DNA of 11,504 bases. Origin: Candidatus Peregrinibacteria bacterium (GTDB taxonomy: Bacteria; Patescibacteriota; Gracilibacteria; UBA1369). Of the stretch, positions 1 to 7,819 are shown in pieces. How positions within the stretch are numbered: the first letter of the stretch is position 1; each line of letters begins with the position of its first letter. Under the pieces are notes generated by a model, which was not told the origin of the DNA, did no database searches, and saw nothing but the letters and a program-made list of their open reading frames with translations. The stretch is taken from assembly GCA_014729615.1 (NCBI GenBank), contig WJJQ01000075.1:1-11504 (forward strand). Reading direction: 5' to 3'. The position numbers and the translations under genes were made by a program.

Positions 1-140
1 TGCCAGGTAAAGGAACTAAGCAAACCGGCACATACCGACCGCCCAACCTGCCGGTTGCGGGAACCGGCCAGCATAACCGCTTTTTGAGGAACCGAGAACC
101 GGAAACGCCCGGCACCTTCTGCTACTGAAAAGGTAACCAT
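1..140 (-). CDS. Outward-reading open frame, truncated by the left window end
   Basis: From ATG at 140-138 a frame stays open for 46 codons to the window edge, starting MVTFSVAEGAG. A strong Shine-Dalgarno GGAGGTG lies 6 nt upstream of the ATG. The identical frame occurs in the right arm. I recognise no family; the residues are rich in R, G and S. A second overlapping frame (201 to 16, TTG start, 61 aa, starting MTEEQDYC) is closed by a stop inside the repeat. The 3-nt length difference between the arms keeps that second frame intact. Either frame, or neither, may be real. The good ribosome-binding site favours the ATG frame, and the outward direction suggests the repeat is the 5' part of a gene-bearing element. 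Confidence 0.25.
   Translation of the reverse strand, partial: MVTFSVAEGAGRFRFSVPQKAVMLAGSRNRQVGRSVCAGLLSSFTW
50..68. repeat. GC-rich hairpin inside left repeat arm
   Basis: GCCGGTT (50-56), a GCGGG loop and AACCGGC (62-68) form a perfect 7-bp stem. A competing pairing is possible between AACCGGCA (23-30) and TGCCGGTT (49-56), giving an 8-bp stem with an 18-nt loop. These are mutually exclusive structures, as in attenuators or structured DNA ends. No function is assigned. The mirror image lies at 11437-11455. Confidence 0.5.
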
Positions 141-408
141 ACGTTACACCTCCATCGTTTGATTTTGGCGCTGTCTCGCAATAATCTTGTTCCTCTGTCA
201 AGCATTATCTATGAAAATTTGATTTTTTTGTTGGATATTTTCTACAATGTTTTCCCATTTTATGTCGTAAATTTATAAGAACTGCAAATTATCTTATAGA
301 GCTAATGTTTATTTATAATGTTAATTTTCAAGACGATATTTATGTTGGTATTTTCGAAAAGCCTCGGTTCCACCCTCCAAAAATGTAAGAACCTTTTCAC
401 GAATAAAT

Positions 409-680
409 GGGTTTTCTATCGCTCCTTCTGTCGGCAGCGTTGGCGACTCATACGAAAATGCCCTTGCAGAATCAATTATCAGTTTATTTAAAACTGAAAT
501 GATCTGGCGACGAGGACTATGGCGATCATTGGAGGATGTGGAGTATGCAACGTTAGTATGAGTTGACTAGTTTAATAGCAGGCGACTACTTTAACCGATT
601 GGAAATATCCGCCTGCAGGAGCGGAAGCTGTATATTATCAAGAGCAGGATGTCCATGCTATGATGGCTGGACTCACATAA
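409..680 (+). pseudogene. Decayed IS3-family transposase (OrfB, rve domain C-terminus)
   Basis: Frame 1 from 409 reads GFSIAPSVGSVGDSYENALA and continues ...ESIISLFKTEMIWRRG, the strongly conserved C-terminal part of IS3-family DDE transposases (GD-S-Y-[DE]-N-A-[LM]-A-E, then the catalytic glutamate region). The frame then shows stops at 559 (TGA), 568 (TAG) and 592 (TAA). Each sits where the family usually has W, W and E (TLEW-VDWFN, RLLEPIG). A frameshift follows near 607-635. The shifted frame reads YYQEQDVHAMMAGLT and ends at TAA 678-680, a typical family terminus. Three nonsense changes plus a frameshift show an old, inactive copy. Confidence 0.85.
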
Positions 681-685
681 AAAAA

Positions 686-710
686 TTCACTGGTAAAGCC
701 GGGGCGTTCA
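686..710. repeat. Probable right terminal inverted repeat of the IS3 remnant
   Basis: It lies 6-30 nt after the transposase stop, as expected for IS3-family right ends. On the minus strand it starts TGAACGCCCCGGCTTTACC, close to the TGAACCGCCCCGGG consensus seen in part of the family (from memory). No left partner is present in the window. Confidence 0.55.
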
Positions 711-729
711 CCTTTTGCGAATTCTGAAT

Positions 730-798
730 TCACTTTTCACCTTCCACGATACAAATTTCTTCATCGGTAAGGTCGTAGAGTTGATAAACCATCTGGTT
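730..798 (-). pseudogene. C-terminal remnant of a second Eco57I-type methyltransferase
   Basis: Read from 798 down to the TGA at 732-730, the translation is NQMVYQLYDLTDEEICIVEG followed by EK and stop. The end of the intact methyltransferase in this window reads DQMVYKLYGLSEEEIQIVEG followed by STK and stop. About 15 of the ~20 central residues agree, and the DNA is also visibly similar, but diverged enough not to be a recent duplicate. Upstream the frame stays open back to the rloC stop with no further similarity (SLICNYVVWN). It is therefore the tail of a related methyltransferase whose body has been lost or replaced, probably by rloC. No start codon or ribosome-binding site belongs to it. 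Confidence 0.75.
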
Positions 799-837
799 GT
801 TCCACACTACATAGTTACAAATTAAAGAACCCGATTT

Positions 838-3093
838 TTACCTTGTAACACTTTCAACTAAAAAGTCATAATGCTTCTTATCTTCATTTCGAACTAATTC
901 CATAATGTCATTCAATATATCCGGTGTTTCTTTTAAAATGCTCATATCAAAATCCTGGATACCGCTTTCATATCTCGGATGCGAATGTGTTTCTACGAAT
1001 CGACGGATTCGTTCTTTTTTCTTCTCATCGAAATCTGTTAAGAGTTTTAATCGTTGATAGATTTGCGGTTCTTTTGGATTCTTTTTGGAAAGCACAGGCA
1101 CCCTAAAGGCTAAAAAGCTCTCAAGGAATTTACGAGCTATATTGGGAATTGGATAAATTCGTTCCAAATCGTGATTTTTTTCTTCGGCAATTTTATACAA
1201 AACACTAAACAAAAAATGATACTCGGATTCATAATCTAAAAGTAGCTTGTCAATTTCCAAAATTGATGAATTTCTTTGCTTCGATTCTTCTCTACAGACA
1301 GTCATGAAATATGCCCGTTCGCTTTTTGGGCAGTGATAAAACCAATTTTTCATCTGCCGAAAAAAATCAAAATGATGTGTTAGAATGAAGATTTGACCAG
1401 CGTCTTTTATTGATTCTTTAATAAAACTAGAGGCCTGAAATATGGAATTTGAATCGAGACTGGAAACAGGATCGTCCACTACCACAACACTATTTCTCAA
1501 TTCAAAGCCCTCTTCCTTTATCTTTGTGAGAAAATATACGATTGCCAGGGCTGTTTTTTCTCCCTCGCTAAGATTTTTTGCTATCTCACCATTGCGAATA
1601 ATCCTATACCCCTCTTTACTCTCCGTGGCAATTAACTGGATGTCGCTTCTTCCCAGGAATGCATGCAGGTCTTCCTGGATCTGTCGAGCAGGTATGTGAT
1701 GACTAACTAATTTATCTCTTACCGTTTTTATTTCAGTTTGTTTTTCTTCGATTGTTGTTTTAATCGTAAAACATTCTTCTTCCAAGTCTTTTAAATTTTT
1801 GCACAGTTCATCGTACATAGGTAAAAATTCTACAATATAGTGTAGCTCTAACTCTTTCTTGGCATTATCAATTTGATTTTCAAAATCGTCGGTCTTTTGG
1901 TTATGATTTTTTATAATTTCGTTAATTCGATTAAAATAGCTAAGTTCAATCGGCATCGTTTTTTCTAACGAAAATGAAGAAAATGGATCCTTCTCTTTTT
2001 GGTTCAGAATAGAAAGAATTGAGTCTAATCTTTCATTAAACGAATCAATGGCTTTTTCTGCTTTTTCCTTTTGCCTAAGATATTCAGTAACAAATTCATC
2101 ATATAGACGTGATGATTCAGGGAAATCAAGATTAACTCTGTAGGAGGCACATCTGTTTTTTAAAAGTTGGATTGATTCCATTATTCTCTGGTATTGGTCA
2201 CTGAAGTGCTTCTCTAAGTCCTTAAAACGACTTGGTGGAATCCTTTGGTCGCAAAAAGCGCAAATTTCAAGAGTTTTGCCTTTGTGAATTTTAAGCCCTT
2301 GTTCTACCCATTTGTTTACTTCCTGATCTTTTTGTAAGTTTTCAATTACCTGTGTAGTAACTGTATTTGTTAGAATTCCTGTTACTTGCTTTTCAATTTC
2401 AGCCAAATTAAGATTTGGCATAGTTATATTGTTGATTGTTGCTCTGCTTGTTTGCTGAATCGATTTATTTAGTTTGGAGATATGCTCGGCTGATAATTTT
2501 AACTTCTCCAAATTCTCAAGTTTCCGTGCGTTATTGCTGATTGATTTCTCTATATCTGAGCGATCGTAGTTACGATAATAATCTTGTTTTGCTGTAGTAA
2601 GAGCGTTTTTAATGTCCCTAGCTTTGCTTTGGATAGTTTTATCTTTATTACTTTTTGCTTTTTCAAACTCTGATTTTTTGATGTCAATTTTGGTTCTTAA
2701 TTCACCAAGCTCTTTTTCAAGAGCAACGATTCGCTCTTTGTCTGTTTTACTTTTCTTTGAAAGAAAGTAAATGGGCCTAGGCCCCTCGCTACGAAAAACA
2801 CTATCTTCGACAAAATCTTTATTGAAAACACGAATTCTCTTAAACGCGTCTAAATCGTTGTGACTAATTGTTCTTTCATTATCAAGTTTAAAATCAAATT
2901 CTGGCTGTCTCTCAGGGTGGGTATAATAATTTTCACCCATTTCAAAAGATCTGAGAATACGAGAAAAGCATGTTTTTCCTGACCCGTTCCAACCGTAAAT
3001 AAGGTTGTACCTCTTAAACTCCGGTAAATTGTTTGCAGGTTTGAAATCCACAAAGGAAGGGCAATTTTTGATTTTAACTATGCCTTTTATCAT
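838..3093 (-). CDS. rloC: RloC-like anticodon nuclease with Zn-hook ABC ATPase
   Basis: Predicted cytoplasmic suicide nuclease that cleaves tRNA in the anticodon loop, fused to an SMC/Rad50-like ATPase (AAA_13 type). Seen: Walker A GWNGSGKT (residues 34-41); a long helical, charged coiled coil (about 115-480) with the Zn-hook CAFC (278-281) near its middle; ABC signature LSEGEK (508-513); Walker B VVVVDDP (536-542) with D-loop SSLD; H-loop LTHH (571-574). The C-terminal domain has R654-x3-E658 (ARKFLE) and, ~45 residues on, ETHSH (H703/H705), matching the Arg-Glu-His triad known from PrrC and RloC. The length of 751 aa fits RloC. Characterised RloC links its nuclease to DNA damage and restriction systems. 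ATGA overlap with the upstream methyltransferase gene, preceded by GAGGGA 8 nt from the ATG, fixes the start and indicates translational coupling. By eye the gene is more AT-rich (about 27-28% GC in sampled lines) than its neighbours, suggesting separate acquisition. Confidence 0.88.
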   Translation of the reverse strand: MIKGIVKIKNCPSFVDFKPANNLPEFKRYNLIYGWNGSGKTCFSRILRSFEMGENYYTHPERQPEFDFKLDNERTISHNDLDAFKRIRVFNKDFVEDSVFRSEGPRPIYFLSKKSKTDKERIVALEKELGELRTKIDIKKSEFEKAKSNKDKTIQSKARDIKNALTTAKQDYYRNYDRSDIEKSISNNARKLENLEKLKLSAEHISKLNKSIQQTSRATINNITMPNLNLAEIEKQVTGILTNTVTTQVIENLQKDQEVNKWVEQGLKIHKGKTLEICAFCDQRIPPSRFKDLEKHFSDQYQRIMESIQLLKNRCASYRVNLDFPESSRLYDEFVTEYLRQKEKAEKAIDSFNERLDSILSILNQKEKDPFSSFSLEKTMPIELSYFNRINEIIKNHNQKTDDFENQIDNAKKELELHYIVEFLPMYDELCKNLKDLEEECFTIKTTIEEKQTEIKTVRDKLVSHHIPARQIQEDLHAFLGRSDIQLIATESKEGYRIIRNGEIAKNLSEGEKTALAIVYFLTKIKEEGFELRNSVVVVDDPVSSLDSNSIFQASSFIKESIKDAGQIFILTHHFDFFRQMKNWFYHCPKSERAYFMTVCREESKQRNSSILEIDKLLLDYESEYHFLFSVLYKIAEEKNHDLERIYPIPNIARKFLESFLAFRVPVLSKKNPKEPQIYQRLKLLTDFDEKKKERIRRFVETHSHPRYESGIQDFDMSILKETPDILNDIMELVRNEDKKHYDFLVESVTR

Positions 3094-6000
3094 TTCGTAC
3101 TTCCCTCTACAATTTGTATCTCTTCCTCGGACAGGCCGTAGAGCTTATACACCATCTGGTCGACCTCCCGCTCCAGTTCTTTGACCGTGGACTGTTTTTG
3201 AGGGTTTTGCAGGTAGTCATCGGTTTTGGTGATGGCGAGGATTTTTTTAACGAGATCAGTCAAGGCCTTTTCTTGATCTGTGTTAGGCTTAGGGATCGGA
3301 GTGTCTTTGAGATATTCCGCCTTAATCGCCACATTCAGAAATTTGGTTGCATAGAGATAATTGATAAGATTAGAGTTCAAAACTGCCAAAAGATAATAAA
3401 TCGGGGCGTCGTCAATTTTAGGAACGATAAAATTAAGACCCTGAGTACCATAAACGCCTATTTCGTCCATCGTTGCAACAACCCGCGTTTCCAATCTGGG
3501 GTTTCTCGTGCCTTGTACCAGAATCTTCGGTACGCGATCGAGTTGCGCTTTGACACGAGGCCATTGGAGCGAATACCACGGAATGATACCACGCTGACAT
3601 TCACGACGCTTTGTCAGTTTAGAGCGAAATTGCGATAGCCATTCTTTCGAATTAGGAAATTTCGTAATATCAGTCCCACCGTTCACATAGAGAATACGAC
3701 GCTCTGTACTTCGAATAAACCATTTTTCAAAGTCGCGACCCAAAAGAACTGGGTGAAGTAAACCTTTTTCAATTTCTGCATTTCGAATTTGCTCTAAGTT
3801 TGGAAGAAAAGCAGTGTTATTGCCGGTTACAATTCCCTGAAACACATCGAATCGCTCTTTAATGCGTTCGTGTTTCTTGTCAAAGATTTTATCGAAAATC
3901 CTTTCACCGCCAGCATCATGTGAAAAACTTATAACATTACCGTATTTTTTAAAGTGGTCGGCAGGGACTTCTGTAGTGACGCGCTGTTTAAAATCCAGAG
4001 CATTAACCAATCTAATCTTATCCGAATGAGGTTTTTTTAAAAAAAGAACACAAACGTCATTACTGGCCTCAAATATTTTATTACCCAAGTAGAAAACTTC
4101 ACTTAACCAGTGATTATCAAGCATTAAGTCACGCAGTTTTTTGTAAGAAAGGTTGTTAAAAATCTGCTGAGGTATTATGAAGGTAACAGTCCCTTTTTTA
4201 TTTATCAAATTTGTCAATGAAAGCTCAAAAAAGAGACCAAAAACATCGTAACGTTTATAAAAGGTTTTGTACTTCTTGGCGAAATATTCCTTTTGTTCTT
4301 TTGGAACGAGTTCAACATTTAAATAAGGCGGATTGGCAATCACCACATCAAACCCGCACTTGTTATGAAACACTTCAGAGAAGTAGACTTCAAAATCAAA
4401 TTCCGTATGCCCATTGGTGATTTGGTTGATCAGGTCGTCGATCTGCTTTTTGTATTCCTGCTTTTTGGTGGGGTTGGTTTCGCTAAAAAATAGCGGCTTA
4501 TACTTTTCGAGGTCATTAAAAAGCTGTAGGTTGAATAAATCTTTCTCCACACCCAGCAGTGAATTGCCACAGACGATTTTGTAATCCAGGTTCGGCAGCG
4601 GCTTGATGTTTTTTATATTCTCTTCATCCACCACCAGCGAGAGCCATAGCCGTAGTTTTGCTATTTCAACCGCTCCTGGGTCAATGTCTACGCCGTAGAG
4701 TGAATGCTCAATACAGCGCCGTTTGAAATCATAATCGCTGCGTCCGCCATCTTGCAGAAACACGGAAAGGACACTCCGCAACCGAACAATCTCTGCCATC
4801 ATGCCTACGGGAAATGCGCCGGAACCCACCGCCGGATCACACACGGTAATCTCCTCCAGCCAGCCGTCAATGATTTTGGCATTTCCGCGAATACCGTCGG
4901 ATAAACGAGAAGTGTATTTGGCTTGTTTCTGTATACCCGCTTTGATGTTCTGTTCCTTGATAAGCACGGTGGCTTCGTGCTCCGTTATCAGTTCTCCCAC
5001 TTCGATCAAGTCTTCTATATCTTGTTTGCTTATAGGTGTATCGAGTTGTGTATCTTCCGCCCGGGTTGCGAGATAATTGATCAGACTCTGTTTACACATG
5101 TAGTGGACAATTTCCCGCGGGGTGTAATACACACCGAACTTTTTGTCAAACTTGCTTTCCTCGCCCTTTTTCCCGCTTTTTAATACCTTGGTAAACTCAT
5201 CGAAATTGTCCGGTCGAATAGCGTTGAATTTTTCGTACGCCTTGCCCAGCAGTTCCGGGTCAATGGCCACTTCCTTTTCCAGGGGCTCGTCTTCCCGAAC
5301 GGTAAAGTTGTAGCGGTCAAACACATCAAGAATGCCATTGCCGGTGTCTCCCTCTTTCATCTTTCGTTCATTGGAAAAGATGTCATTGGGCAGGTGGATA
5401 TCCGTATGGACCCAGTCATAATTGCCGATTGGGTCAAAAAGGCCGCCGTTTAGGAATGGAATTTTGCAGTTGAAACGGCTGTAATAGTCATCATCATGGT
5501 TGCGATCTATGCGGAGGGCCTCGTAAAATAGCGGCTCCAGGATATCGTTGAACAAATTTTGATAACTGCCGTGGGTTCCTCTAAACAATTCACGTAAAAA
5601 TTGCTTCGAACCGTTGCCCCAGTCATCATCGCGGCCTACACCGAACCAGCCCTTTTTCTGCAAAAAATAGAGAAATACAATCTGTCCCAGCAGTTTCTTG
5701 GCAAAGTTGACCGTGTCCACACCTTTAGTTTCAAAGTCTGCCTTGACTTTGGGATTATTCTTGACAACTTCGTCCAGCGCTTCCTTGGTATGTATAAACA
5801 GCTCGCGGTATTTTAGGAAGAATTCTTTGGTGACGGTCTCAATATTAAAGGCTTCTTCAAGTTCATCCAATGTTGGGGTGTGTTCATCATCGGCAAGTAT
5901 CTTTACCAGTCTGCTCTGTGCGGTGTGGCTTTTTTCATTGGAGCCGACCAGAAACGACCAGCGCCGGGCAGGGGTGAACTCCTCTTTGACCTTCATTTTT

Positions 6001-6416
6001 CCGTTTTTGGTCTTTTCGAATTTATAATCCATCTTAACCAGTGAAAAACGCCAGTCAACAAGGGTCGGAGCGACATACGCGACCAATGCCGCATCTTTCA
6101 TGGTACCGCCTCGGCTGCCGTTAAGATACCAGGCGATAAAATTTCGTTGCATGGTACGGGCGCGCTCTAGAGAGGTCTCTTTCTGCAGTGTGATGATGAG
6201 GATGTCCAAATTATGTTCGCCGTCTCTGTATTTTCCGATCCGTTCCAAAGTTTTGATGTATTGACGGTATGCTTCCGGAATATAGTTCCCCTTATAAGTG
6301 AATGGGGCCTCTTCAATATGATTTAACAGGTTCCTTACAAATCCGTTAAACCTTGATTTGTCAAAAGGGGTTTCAAAGGTTTCCCGTATGAGTTTTTGTG
6401 CCTGTTGTTTATTCAT
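3090..6416 (-). CDS. Eco57I/type IIG-like N6-adenine DNA methyltransferase with target-recognition domain
   Basis: Predicted SAM-dependent N6-adenine methyltransferase that carries its own specificity domain, 1108 aa. Seen: motif X-like GVYYTP (428-433); motif I DPAVGSGAF (527-535), binding SAM; motif II YGVDIDP (574-580); catalytic motif IV NPPY (695-698); a TaqI-like target-recognition region (about 860-1040) ending LKDTPIPKP; C-terminus MVYKLYGLSEEEIQIVEG. The N-terminal ~230 residues include LERARTMQRNF, common in the family. A PD-(D/E)xK site is not convincing there: D71 is followed by LQK where an ExK would be expected, so DNA cutting may rest with the PLD-helicase. Start: ATG at 6416 follows AGGAAA; a GTG at 6479 would add 21 residues but has no ribosome-binding site. 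It lies 81 bp after the AlbA-type gene and overlaps rloC by 4 bp. The part encoding the region just after NPPY (about 3.9-4.33 kb) is AT-richer than the catalytic part, hinting at a domain swap. Confidence 0.88.
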   Translation of the reverse strand: MNKQQAQKLIRETFETPFDKSRFNGFVRNLLNHIEEAPFTYKGNYIPEAYRQYIKTLERIGKYRDGEHNLDILIITLQKETSLERARTMQRNFIAWYLNGSRGGTMKDAALVAYVAPTLVDWRFSLVKMDYKFEKTKNGKMKVKEEFTPARRWSFLVGSNEKSHTAQSRLVKILADDEHTPTLDELEEAFNIETVTKEFFLKYRELFIHTKEALDEVVKNNPKVKADFETKGVDTVNFAKKLLGQIVFLYFLQKKGWFGVGRDDDWGNGSKQFLRELFRGTHGSYQNLFNDILEPLFYEALRIDRNHDDDYYSRFNCKIPFLNGGLFDPIGNYDWVHTDIHLPNDIFSNERKMKEGDTGNGILDVFDRYNFTVREDEPLEKEVAIDPELLGKAYEKFNAIRPDNFDEFTKVLKSGKKGEESKFDKKFGVYYTPREIVHYMCKQSLINYLATRAEDTQLDTPISKQDIEDLIEVGELITEHEATVLIKEQNIKAGIQKQAKYTSRLSDGIRGNAKIIDGWLEEITVCDPAVGSGAFPVGMMAEIVRLRSVLSVFLQDGGRSDYDFKRRCIEHSLYGVDIDPGAVEIAKLRLWLSLVVDEENIKNIKPLPNLDYKIVCGNSLLGVEKDLFNLQLFNDLEKYKPLFFSETNPTKKQEYKKQIDDLINQITNGHTEFDFEVYFSEVFHNKCGFDVVIANPPYLNVELVPKEQKEYFAKKYKTFYKRYDVFGLFFELSLTNLINKKGTVTFIIPQQIFNNLSYKKLRDLMLDNHWLSEVFYLGNKIFEASNDVCVLFLKKPHSDKIRLVNALDFKQRVTTEVPADHFKKYGNVISFSHDAGGERIFDKIFDKKHERIKERFDVFQGIVTGNNTAFLPNLEQIRNAEIEKGLLHPVLLGRDFEKWFIRSTERRILYVNGGTDITKFPNSKEWLSQFRSKLTKRRECQRGIIPWYSLQWPRVKAQLDRVPKILVQGTRNPRLETRVVATMDEIGVYGTQGLNFIVPKIDDAPIYYLLAVLNSNLINYLYATKFLNVAIKAEYLKDTPIPKPNTDQEKALTDLVKKILAITKTDDYLQNPQKQSTVKELEREVDQMVYKLYGLSEEEIQIVEGSTK

Positions 6417-6420
6417 AGCG

Positions 6421-6426
6421 TTTCCT
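6421..6426 (-). promoter_or_regulatory. Shine-Dalgarno deciding the methyltransferase start
   Basis: AGGAAA lies 4 nt before the ATG at 6416 (core AGGA 6 nt away). The alternative upstream GTG (6479) has no such site and would encode an atypical leader (MAEMAGKWPIK). The sequence before this site holds an AT run (TATATATAAA) that could serve as a weak internal -10, but I see no matching -35. Confidence 0.6.
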
Positions 6427-6497
6427 GGTTTATATATATTTTGTGCTTTTATCGGCCATTTTCCCGCCATTTCCGCCACATAACAGTCATGTATCCG

Positions 6498-7817
6498 TCA
6501 TGAAACCAATTGATAATGTGTCCCCTTCTTTTCCCCTTTTTTTTGAACAACTTCTTTTTGTATTAAATCATCAAGATCACGCAAGGCTGTACGTTCGGAA
6601 ACATTATTCAGTTTTTGATAATCAGAATTTGTAATCTTACCGTGCTCCTTGATATAGTGAACAGCCTTAATCTGCCGACCGTTCAACCCAAGCTCGTGTA
6701 AGTCTTTTTCGTTCCATTTGTCTTTGTAAAAAGTAATGGACATAACTCCATGTTCATTATTGAATTCCGGTTCCGGTAAACCTTGGTCACGGCATTTTTC
6801 AATGATTTTCAACGTTCCCCGGCCCCATGCTTCAATAAACCCGGCAAAATAAAAGATATCCGCCAGCAGTTTATTACGCGGTTTGGAAAGATGGTTTTTT
6901 TTCAAGTCTTCAATTGTTATTTCCGGAGGCAGACTTCCTTCATTCATAATGATCATTTTATCCGGGTAAACCCGTATTTGGATTTGTGAGAAACCGTGAT
7001 AATCCCTGTGAATAAGCGCGTTGATGATAGCTTCCCGCAGAGCCTCATCGGGATATTCAAGTATGTCCCTGCGGTGGATTCCTTCGTAAGAGATGTTGCT
7101 TTGAAGATATTTTGTCCGAAGGATTCCCAGAGAATCATCAAGCTGCCTAAAAAGATTACCCTTAACGATATCCGTTGTTTGAATATCGGTGTCAGTTAAA
7201 AACTTCCCGATTTTTACCACCCCATGGCTGTAGAATCGCTGCGGATCGGAACCGAATAAAAGAACTACGGCTCTTTTAAGCTTGTTGTCTTGTATAAGAT
7301 TTAGTTTATCTAAAATCGTTGAATGATCAGTTTCATTCACAATACCCGGAAGACGGTCGGCAGCAAGTCTTTTGAACTCATTAATTGTAGACGGATCAAG
7401 TCCTTTTATGTCGCACTGCTCTTCGATACTATTGTCCCAAGGAGTACCGGATTTTTTTAAAAGGAAATCGGACAGTTCCTTACCACGCAGTTCCTGAACG
7501 GTACTCCCACTTCTAAAATAATACTTTCCATTGCAGGATACGGGGATTGAAGACTGTGGAACCGTAATACGGATGATTTTATGCCCAGCTATTACATCAA
7601 GTTCAACAGAAGGCAATATATTCAATTTATTTCTAATAATATTTGGAATGTCTTCCAACAGCTTTTTCGTATTCTTTAATTCAAAAGGATTTCCCTGGTC
7701 GTCAAGACCAAGATAAAGCGTCCCGCCGCTTGCATTTGCCATCGAGGCAATGGCTTTTAGACAATCATCGTTCCATCTCCGTTTGTATTCGATATTGTGG
7801 GACTCTTCATCAGTCAT
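6498..7817 (-). CDS. Schlafen-AlbA_2 / GHKL-like ATP-binding protein with C-terminal winged helix
   Basis: Predicted nucleic-acid-binding regulator or sensor, 439 aa. Seen: AlbA_2 domain (about 1-115) with NIEYK, ASMANASGGTLYLGLDD and YYFRSGS; a central linker; a RecG-C/HATPase_c_4-like domain (about 250-365) with REAIINALIHRDY, MNEGSLPP, LSKPRN and WGRGTLKI; a winged helix-turn-helix (about 375-439) with VSERTALRDLDDL as recognition region. This order is typical of proteins labelled ATP-binding or putative transcriptional regulators; biochemical roles are mostly unknown. It starts 2 bp after the helicase stop, with AGGTGA overlapping that stop 6 nt before the ATG, so translation is likely coupled. 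Its place inside the operon, not at its edge, argues for a structural or sensing role besides possible autoregulation. No transmembrane segment is seen. Alternatives: operon repressor controlling restriction-subunit level, or accessory DNA-binding subunit. Confidence 0.8.
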   Translation of the reverse strand: MTDEESHNIEYKRRWNDDCLKAIASMANASGGTLYLGLDDQGNPFELKNTKKLLEDIPNIIRNKLNILPSVELDVIAGHKIIRITVPQSSIPVSCNGKYYFRSGSTVQELRGKELSDFLLKKSGTPWDNSIEEQCDIKGLDPSTINEFKRLAADRLPGIVNETDHSTILDKLNLIQDNKLKRAVVLLFGSDPQRFYSHGVVKIGKFLTDTDIQTTDIVKGNLFRQLDDSLGILRTKYLQSNISYEGIHRRDILEYPDEALREAIINALIHRDYHGFSQIQIRVYPDKMIIMNEGSLPPEITIEDLKKNHLSKPRNKLLADIFYFAGFIEAWGRGTLKIIEKCRDQGLPEPEFNNEHGVMSITFYKDKWNEKDLHELGLNGRQIKAVHYIKEHGKITNSDYQKLNNVSERTALRDLDDLIQKEVVQKKGEKKGTHYQLVS

Positions 7818-7819
7818 TA

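Larger units (their letters stand above)
1..240. repeat. Left arm of ~240-bp inverted repeat flanking the defence island
   Basis: The reverse complement of the last 243 bases of the window matches this stretch almost perfectly from base 1. The differences I see are one transition in the ribosome-binding-site spacer (around 142) and one replaced block (11 nt here, 14 nt in the right arm). Similarity drops sharply at about 240, after a shared GGATATTT, with only a weak echo (TACAATGTTT) just beyond. The outer ~140 bp is GC-rich, unlike the AT-rich flank inside. The arm may be the edge of a longer multicopy element that continues outside the window, or a true terminal repeat of a mobile unit. 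The sequence alone cannot decide. Confidence 0.95.
361..710 (+). mobile_element. Truncated IS3-family insertion sequence, 3' end only
   Basis: The segment carries the last part of an IS3-family integrase-type transposase followed by an IS end. The 5' part of the element, including OrfA and most of OrfB, is missing, and the left junction fades into AT-rich sequence around 361. Reading inward on the minus strand from 710, TGAACGCCCCGG...TTT resembles the TGAACCGCCCCGGG-type termini known from many IS3-group elements, so 710 is the probable outer tip. The element cannot move on its own. It marks past transposition at the edge of the island. Confidence 0.7.

Noticed and set aside
1..240. Repeat arms as phage or linear-plasmid telomeres
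   Set aside because: No terminal protein, replication or phage genes are present, and outward-opening frames crossing the edge suggest the sequence continues outside the window.
241..360. Hidden small gene between the left repeat and the IS remnant
   Set aside because: AT-rich, multiple stops, no ribosome-binding site. Only a weak 6-bp inverted repeat (274-279 / 293-298) is present.
679..712. Hairpin plus T7 run read as a terminator for the minus-strand operon
   Set aside because: The stem coincides with the IS3-type terminal sequence, the stem is interrupted and the T-run is 6 nt away. It is better explained as an IS end, though incidental termination is possible.
3114..3638. Longest plus-strand open frame inside the methyltransferase gene (174 aa)
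   Set aside because: It lies antisense to a well-supported gene, has no recognisable family and reads as a shadow frame. The same applies to the other plus-strand frames between 838 and 11062.
6417..6479. GTG at 6479 as methyltransferase start
   Set aside because: No Shine-Dalgarno, atypical leader residues, and a well-placed ATG with AGGAAA at 6416.
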